Below, piece by piece: positions 58,965 to 64,000 of a DNA stretch of 64,000 nucleotides (the first letter of the stretch is position 1; every line of letters starts with the position of its first letter). Where the stretch lies: assembly GCA_944989445.1 (NCBI GenBank), contig CALYLW010000019.1:1116001-1180000 (forward strand). Direction: 5' to 3'. The position numbers were made by a program, and so were the translations under genes. This DNA comes from Ampullaceana balthica. Its lineage: Eukaryota > Mollusca > Gastropoda > Lymnaeidae. The notes beneath the pieces are model-generated. The model was given only the letters and a program-made list of their open reading frames with translations. It was not told the origin of the DNA and ran no database searches.

Positions 58965-59496
58965 TTCTCTTTATTTCACTTCTGAAATTCGGTCCTGATT
59001 TTCTGAACAAATTTTAAATTGCCGCGTTCTATTTCATCAAATACTTGACAATATTTGGATTAGGGTTAAGGTCAGGGTTTAGGGTCAGCGTCAGGGTTAG
59101 GCTCAAGGTTAGGGGTAAGGGTCACGGTTGAGGTCAAGGTGACCTTGACTAAGTTTAAAATGTGACTCGTCCGAACAATTTAAACTGATTTTTTCAGTGG
59201 TGTGTTTAGTCGTTCATTTTTCCATTATATCAGCTGGCTCGGGTATCACGTAACTAATACAGGGAAGCAGTGTCATCTCCAATCTATATTTTACAAATCA
59301 TCGATAGATGTGAAGAACAAAATTACAGGCAGTACCAGAAAATATTAACATTTAAATGGACTTAAAAGCTTCAAACTTTTTTTTCCTTTCAATTAATTCA
59401 ATTCTATTGAACTGCGCCTTGTTTCATAACAGATTTCAGTATTTAATAACGGTAAACTCCGCCAAACATCACACGGGAGTTTTAACGGGTAACAAC
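58965..59496. other. Unassigned, with TTAGGG-like words
   Basis: 59,055-59,150 carries irregular AGGGTTA and GGTCAGGGTT words. No gene is recognised. Confidence 0.45.
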
Positions 59497-59672
59497 CAAT
59501 GTTCCCTTTAAGCTGCGCGTCCGCGCAGATATCTGACAGACACCGCGCAGCTGTTTAGAATTACCGTGCAGTAAATTTTGTAAAATATTGCACAAAAAAT
59601 TAAGGTTTTTCAACTTTGCTCACGAATTTTTTTACTTTGCACACGGACCAACGAACCTCAGAGGGAACATTG
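59497..59672. mobile_element. hAT-type MITE family D, copy 3
   Basis: Ends CAATGTTCCCTTTAAGCTGC and the inverse of CAATGTTCCCTCTGAGG. It lies in the opposite orientation to copies 1 and 2. Flanking octamers GTAACAAC (59,489-59,496) and ATAACAAC (59,673-59,680) agree at 7 of 8. Confidence 0.9.
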
Positions 59673-59680
59673 ATAACAAC

Positions 59681-60371
59681 AGACTATGTCAGATGAAACG
59701 TGGGATATTGGCCTGTGTATTTTGTCTACCCTTAAGGGCATCCATGAAACCCTATTTGTGTACTGATGATCAACAAAAATCAAGAGACATCAATTGTCAA
59801 TTTTTTAGCGTAATACTAAAAATCCCTCAAAATTCTACAAACTCCCAAATATACAAAAATCCTAATACTTCTATAAACTCCTTACAATTCTACAAATGAA
59901 CCCCCAATTCCTTGACATGGCGATTTTTAAAAAAAGATAGCCGCCATAGTCAAAACGCTCCTACACTCTTACACTCCTACAATCTTATACTCCTACACTC
60001 CTATACTCGTCCTGTACTCCGCCAAATTACAAAGAATGTAAGTAAAACGTTGCGTATTGTTGAAAAAACTGAAACGTCCCGGTAAAATTTCAACGTACTT
60101 AACTGCATTAATTCCTATTAAATGTTGATGTTTCAGGACTGATGTAACTTTGTACAGTTTACAGTTTATCTTTGTACACAACTGATTATAATAAATTTTA
60201 GTTAACTGAATAATGAGTCAAACTTTTTCACCGAAAATCAACAAAAAAGAAAGGGGAAAAAAAGTCAATAATCTCTTAAATAATTAATTGCGATCTATTT
60301 TATGTGTAGATAAAAATGTTATTTGATCAAATGAATCCTTCTATTATTCGGCATTGACTAAAAACTCCGCC
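59681..60371. other. No recognised feature
   Basis: Includes a degenerate CTCCTACACT repeat at 59,957-60,010. No coding sequence is recognised. Confidence 0.45.
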
Positions 60372-60645
60372 CCTGGCCCTAGTTACATTAAACTCTCCGT
60401 CCCTGGCCCTAGTAAAAGTAAACCCTCCGTCCCTGGCCCTAATCAAAGTAAACCCTCCGTCCCTGGCCCTAATCAAAGTAAACCCTCCGTCCCTGGCCCT
60501 AATCAAAGTAAACCCTCCGTCCCTGGCCCTATATAATCAAAGTAAACCCTCCCTCCGTCCCTGGCCCTAATCAAAGTAAACCCTCCGTCCCTGGCCCTAT
60601 ATAATCAAAGTAAACCCTCCCTCCGTCCCTGGCCCTAATCAAAGT
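60372..60645. repeat. 30 bp minisatellite, about 9 copies
   Basis: Unit CCCTCCGTCCCTGGCCCTAA plus TCAAAGTAAA, with two longer copies holding an inserted TATA and CCCT. A 60-codon open frame with an SVPGPNQSKP repeat is a by-product of the 30 bp unit. Confidence 0.95.
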
Positions 60646-60795
60646 CTGTTACTACCTTGTTGTGCCCCCTCACTCATGAGCGTTAGCGTGCATGTTTCAC
60701 GGGACGGGATCCATCGTTATTAAGTCCCATCCAGTAGGACTCTGCTCTCATTCGCCCTGTCATTACTACAGATGGGTCACGGCCTACGCCCTAGG
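60646..60795. other. Short spacer
   Basis: Unassigned sequence between two arrays. Confidence 0.4.
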
Positions 60796-61085
60796 ACAAC
60801 GATAGCGCCATTAGACTTCCCAGTGCTCACACATAGACAACGATAGTGTCATTAGACTTCACAGTGCTCACACATAGACAACGATAGCGCCATTAGACTT
60901 CACAGTGCTCACACATAGACAACGATAGTGTCATTAGACTTCACAGTGCTCACACATAGAGAACGATAGCGCCATTAGACTTCACATTGCTCACACATAG
61001 ACAACGATAGCGCCATTAGACTTCACAGTGCTCACACATAGACAACGATAGTGTCATTAATACTCAATGAGCACTCACACATAGA
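60796..61085. repeat. 41 bp minisatellite, 7 copies
   Basis: Unit CACATAGACAACGATAGCGC plus CATTAGACTTCACAGTGCTCA, with GCGCC and GTGTC forms alternating in the first four copies (an 82 bp higher-order period). Confidence 0.94.
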
Positions 61086-61224
61086 CAAAGATAGTGCCTT
61101 TGTCGTAAGTTGGTAAATATCAGACACTGAGTCACTTAATAAGGGCGGGGCTCTGTTAGTGATATGTTTACGTTCATTGAGGGAGGGGGCGACGAGGCAC
61201 TCTCAGCACACGTTAGTGGGGAAA

Positions 61225-61820
61225 GGGGAAACACTTTGTCGTCAGGGTCTGTAGTAGATGGTTGGGGCAAGGGGAAACACTTTAACCTTAGGGCCTGTAG
61301 TAGATGGTTGGGGCAAGGGTAAACACTTTATCCTTAGGGTCTGTAGTAGATGGTTGAGGCAAGGGGAAACGCTTTGTCCTTAGGGCCTGTAGTAGATGGT
61401 TGGGGAAAGGGGAAACGCTTTGTCCTTAGGGCCTGTAGTAGATGGTTGGGGCAAGGGGAACACTTTGTCCTTAGGGTCTGTAGTAGACGGTTGGGGCAAG
61501 GGGAAACGCTTTGTCCTTAGGGCCTGTAGTAGATGGTTGGGGAAAGGGGAAACGCTTTGTCCTTAGGGCCTGTAGTAGATGGTTGGGGCAAGGGGAAACA
61601 CTTTGTCCTTAGGGCCTGTAGTAGATGGTTGGGGCAAGGGGAAGCACTTTGTCCTTAGGGTCTGTAGTAGATGGTTGGGGAAAGGGGAAACACTTTGACC
61701 TTAGGGTCTGTAGTAGATGATTGGGGAAAGGGGAAACACTTTGTCCTTAGGGTATGTAGTAGATGGTTGGGGAAAGGGGAAACACTTTGTCCTTAGGATC
61801 TGTAGTAGATGATTGGGGAA
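61225..61820. repeat. 46 bp minisatellite, 13 copies
   Basis: Unit GTAGATGGTTGGGGCAAGGG plus GAAACACTTTGTCCTTAGGGTCTGTA. Unit variants (GGCAAG or GGAAAG, CACTTT or CGCTTT, GGGTC or GGGCC) recur in the same order, so part of the array was duplicated as a block. Confidence 0.95.
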
Positions 61821-62489
61821 CCGAGTATTCTTGTATTTTATTTTATTTCTTCAGTTGTCCGGCCCACAATTTCGCATTCAATTGTTCAATGTGGAACTAA
61901 ATGAATAAAATAAAATAAAAAAAAATAAATGCAAGCTCAGTTTATATAAATTTTTTAAAATTCGGATGTGTATTTTTTCAAAATTAATAGATTTCAGCTG
62001 AAATCTATTTATTTTGAAAATTTACGTAATTTTTTGACGGGTAATACACTAGTAGATAGTATAATGATGAAGACAGTTATTTATTTATCGTTTACCCTTT
62101 CAAACATCGCAGGCTTTAAAAAAATCGCTATAAACGAATCTGTATAGGCGAACAACAACAAATCTGATGAAGATCCAATCTCCTTACCAACTATAATCAA
62201 TTACAACAAAAACAAAATAATAACTCAGTATTCTGAGTTTTAAAAAAATAAAATAAATTAAATATAAAAAAAATTATTAACCCTAGAACTATATTCTCTC
62301 GCGGATGATCGATAAAGTTTTATGTTAGATATAAGTTGGAGTCCATTCATTGACGGCGTCACCTTGCGTGCCTAACAAGCTCATCTCCCTACAGGCTTGG
62401 AATATTCTCTGCTTCTTATGTTTTATTTTATTTTATCACTGGCTGGTTATGAAAGGTGATTAACTATGTCACAACGGCTCGTTACTTAG
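61821..62489. other. AT-rich spacer with a 46 bp palindrome
   Basis: 61,975-62,020 is a near-perfect palindrome with its centre at CAG|CTG (61,997/61,998) and one mismatched pair. Surrounding sequence is A/T-rich without a coding frame. Confidence 0.6.
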
Positions 62490-63612
62490 AATTAATTTTT
62501 GAGCTAACAGATACCATTTCATGATGTTGTAAGGTTTAGTTAACAGATACCATTGCCTGATGTCGTAGGGTTCAGCTAATTGATACCATTTCATGATGTT
62601 GTAAGTTTCAGCTATAAGATACCATTTCCTGATGTTGTAAGGTTCAGCTAAAAGATACCATTTCCTGATGTTGTAAGGTTCAGCTAAAAGATACCATTTC
62701 ATGATGTTGTAAGTTTCAGCTAAAAGATACCATTTCCTGATGTTGTAAGGTTCAGCTAATGATCCTACATGTGGAAGAAAAACAGAAGCCCCGAGCCTAA
62801 TGCTCTACATAGGTCTTCCTGGAAGACCCTCCCAGCTATCTGGCCCCCTCCACCAGAAAAGGACGTAACAGCTGGGAATCCCCCCCCCCGGAGCGATCGC
62901 TTCTGAAGCGGCCACCTGGGCATCCAGGACAGAAGATCGAAGATGCCTCCCACTAAGTTCGCCTCACAAGGAGGGGTGGAATTGCCTTACTATGACCCGC
63001 TACCACTTTGGCGCCACCCCGGCAAAGCATACGAGTGTCAATGGTTAGGATCGCCCCTATGCGGGGGATCATCAATGACCTACCTAGGGTGCAACCCCCA
63101 CTGGAAGGTTTCTTCAGAGCTGGCGTCCAATGCGTTCTTCGCGGTACCTTTTGCTAATCCGTACTGGCGCTCTTGGCCCTAAACCGGCACCGCTCGATGG
63201 CGTTGCTAGTAAATTGAGGGGGGCGAAATGGTCGCTTCGGATTTACCCGACCCTCAACGGGTACTTTGGTTTTCATCATCGACATTGCATTTAAGATGCT
63301 TTGTCTAAGATCCGTACAGCGACTGTAATCATATGTGACTAGCACCTAACACCTAACATATCGGACTTTGGCATTGCCTGCCGGGAGTTGTTTGTTTCAG
63401 GTCGCCGAGTCACGGTCAGGTCCGTGCCCCACGACCTTACTCATCCGCCGAGCCCCGTAGAGGCCACCCCCTTTTGACGGTAAGGTTCAGCTAAAAGATA
63501 CCATTTCATGATATTGTAAGGTTCAGCTAAAAGATACCATTTCATGATGTTGTAAGGTTCAGCTAAAAGATACCATTTCATGATGTTGTAAGGGTCGGCT
63601 AACAGATTGATA
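62490..63612. repeat. 36 bp minisatellite, split by an insertion
   Basis: Units CAGCTAAAAGATACCATTTC plus ATGATGTTGTAAGGTT at 62,490-62,759 and 63,480-63,612. The intervening 720 bp is an unrelated sequence, listed next. Confidence 0.92.
62760..63479. mobile_element. Unidentified 720 bp insertion, GC-rich
   Basis: Unique, clearly more GC-rich than its surroundings, and located inside the 36 bp array. GTAAGGTTCAGCTAA is present on both sides (62,745-62,759 and 63,480-63,494), a 15 bp duplication of the kind made by target-primed retrotransposition. There is no A-tail, LTR-like TG...CA symmetry or inverted terminal repeat that I can see. Short open frames (up to 79 codons) have no recognised motif. 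It could be a LINE 5' end fragment, a SINE or a processed transcript. Confidence 0.7.
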
Positions 63613-64000
63613 CAATTTAATTATGTCATAAGGTTAGATGTGGCGAACTGTATAGTGTATTTAATTCACGAATGTGTATTGGATCAACTTTAGAGGAAAA
63701 TATTTTACAAAAAAGATTTGGGGAATGAAGCAAGGGACAGAATACAGATGTTCTGAAGAACATGTTCTTTATCCAGCGTATCCACAGAGCTACTCTCTGG
63801 GCCCCCTCACATTTAGTTCAGTGCCCCCATACACTAAAGTTCTTTACCACCACTCATTTAACTCAGTGCCCCCACACATTTAGTTCAGTATCCCCACCAC
63901 ACAGTTAAGTCGGTGCTCCTACACAGTCCATTTTGCGCAATTCAGAAAGAAACACAAAAATATCTTTTAAAAATAGCAACTCAATTAACATCAACATTGG
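63613..64000. other. Unassigned, with weak repeats
   Basis: 63,805-63,920 contains degenerate CAGTGCCCCCACACATTTAG units. No gene is recognised. Confidence 0.45.

Overview
This window looks like intergenic DNA from the nuclear genome of an animal. It has no operons, no Shine-Dalgarno-spaced genes and no recognisable host gene. It does contain metazoan-type non-LTR retrotransposon remnants, decayed hAT transposons, non-autonomous Helitrons and a very large load of minisatellites. The mix suggests a marine invertebrate, perhaps a mollusc or other lophotrochozoan. That placement is an inference from general familiarity with such repeats and is low confidence.

Layout: 0.5-10.4 kb is mostly minisatellite (40, 27, 34, 26 and 24 bp units) with two small hAT-type insertions. 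11.2-13.8 kb holds two copies of an abundant dispersed repeat (here family A); the second is split by a 5'-truncated LINE. 14.6-21.4 kb is a cluster of hAT-type elements, a family A copy, a Helitron, and one long decayed hAT (17,741-20,420) that itself carries three later insertions or expansions. 20.6-28.6 kb is dominated by arrays of 22, 36, 28, 34, 43, 22 and 39 bp units plus a second Helitron with a tRNA-like insert. 29.3-32.2 kb is a head-to-tail run of family A copies. 32.9-37.8 kb holds four hAT-type elements, including one with only a BED zinc-finger reading frame and one split by a Helitron. 38.1-49.0 kb is largely three huge arrays (43, 22 and 14 bp units), a second LINE relic and two large palindromes. 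49.1-53.1 kb holds more family A copies with long GA tracts. 53.2-64 kb holds further arrays (79, 67, 33, 30, 41, 46 and 36 bp), a tandem Helitron pair, another hAT-type element and an unidentified 720 bp insertion.

Roughly one third of the window (about 21 kb by my count) is tandem repeat. At least 13 hAT-type elements can be bounded from terminal inverted repeats, and most have 8 bp flanking duplications visible by eye. Four copies of one Helitron family and one further Helitron can be bounded from their TC...CTAG ends between A and T.

The long open reading frames inside minisatellites (for example 9,369-10,259 and 48,155-49,066) are best explained by unit lengths or phases that avoid stop codons. 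The most promising candidate for something undescribed is family A: about 14 copies, often in tandem, with a subterminal inverted repeat, a conserved internal stem-loop and a GA tract in a fixed position, and no coding capacity. It is probably a non-autonomous rolling-circle (Helentron-like) element, but this is inference.
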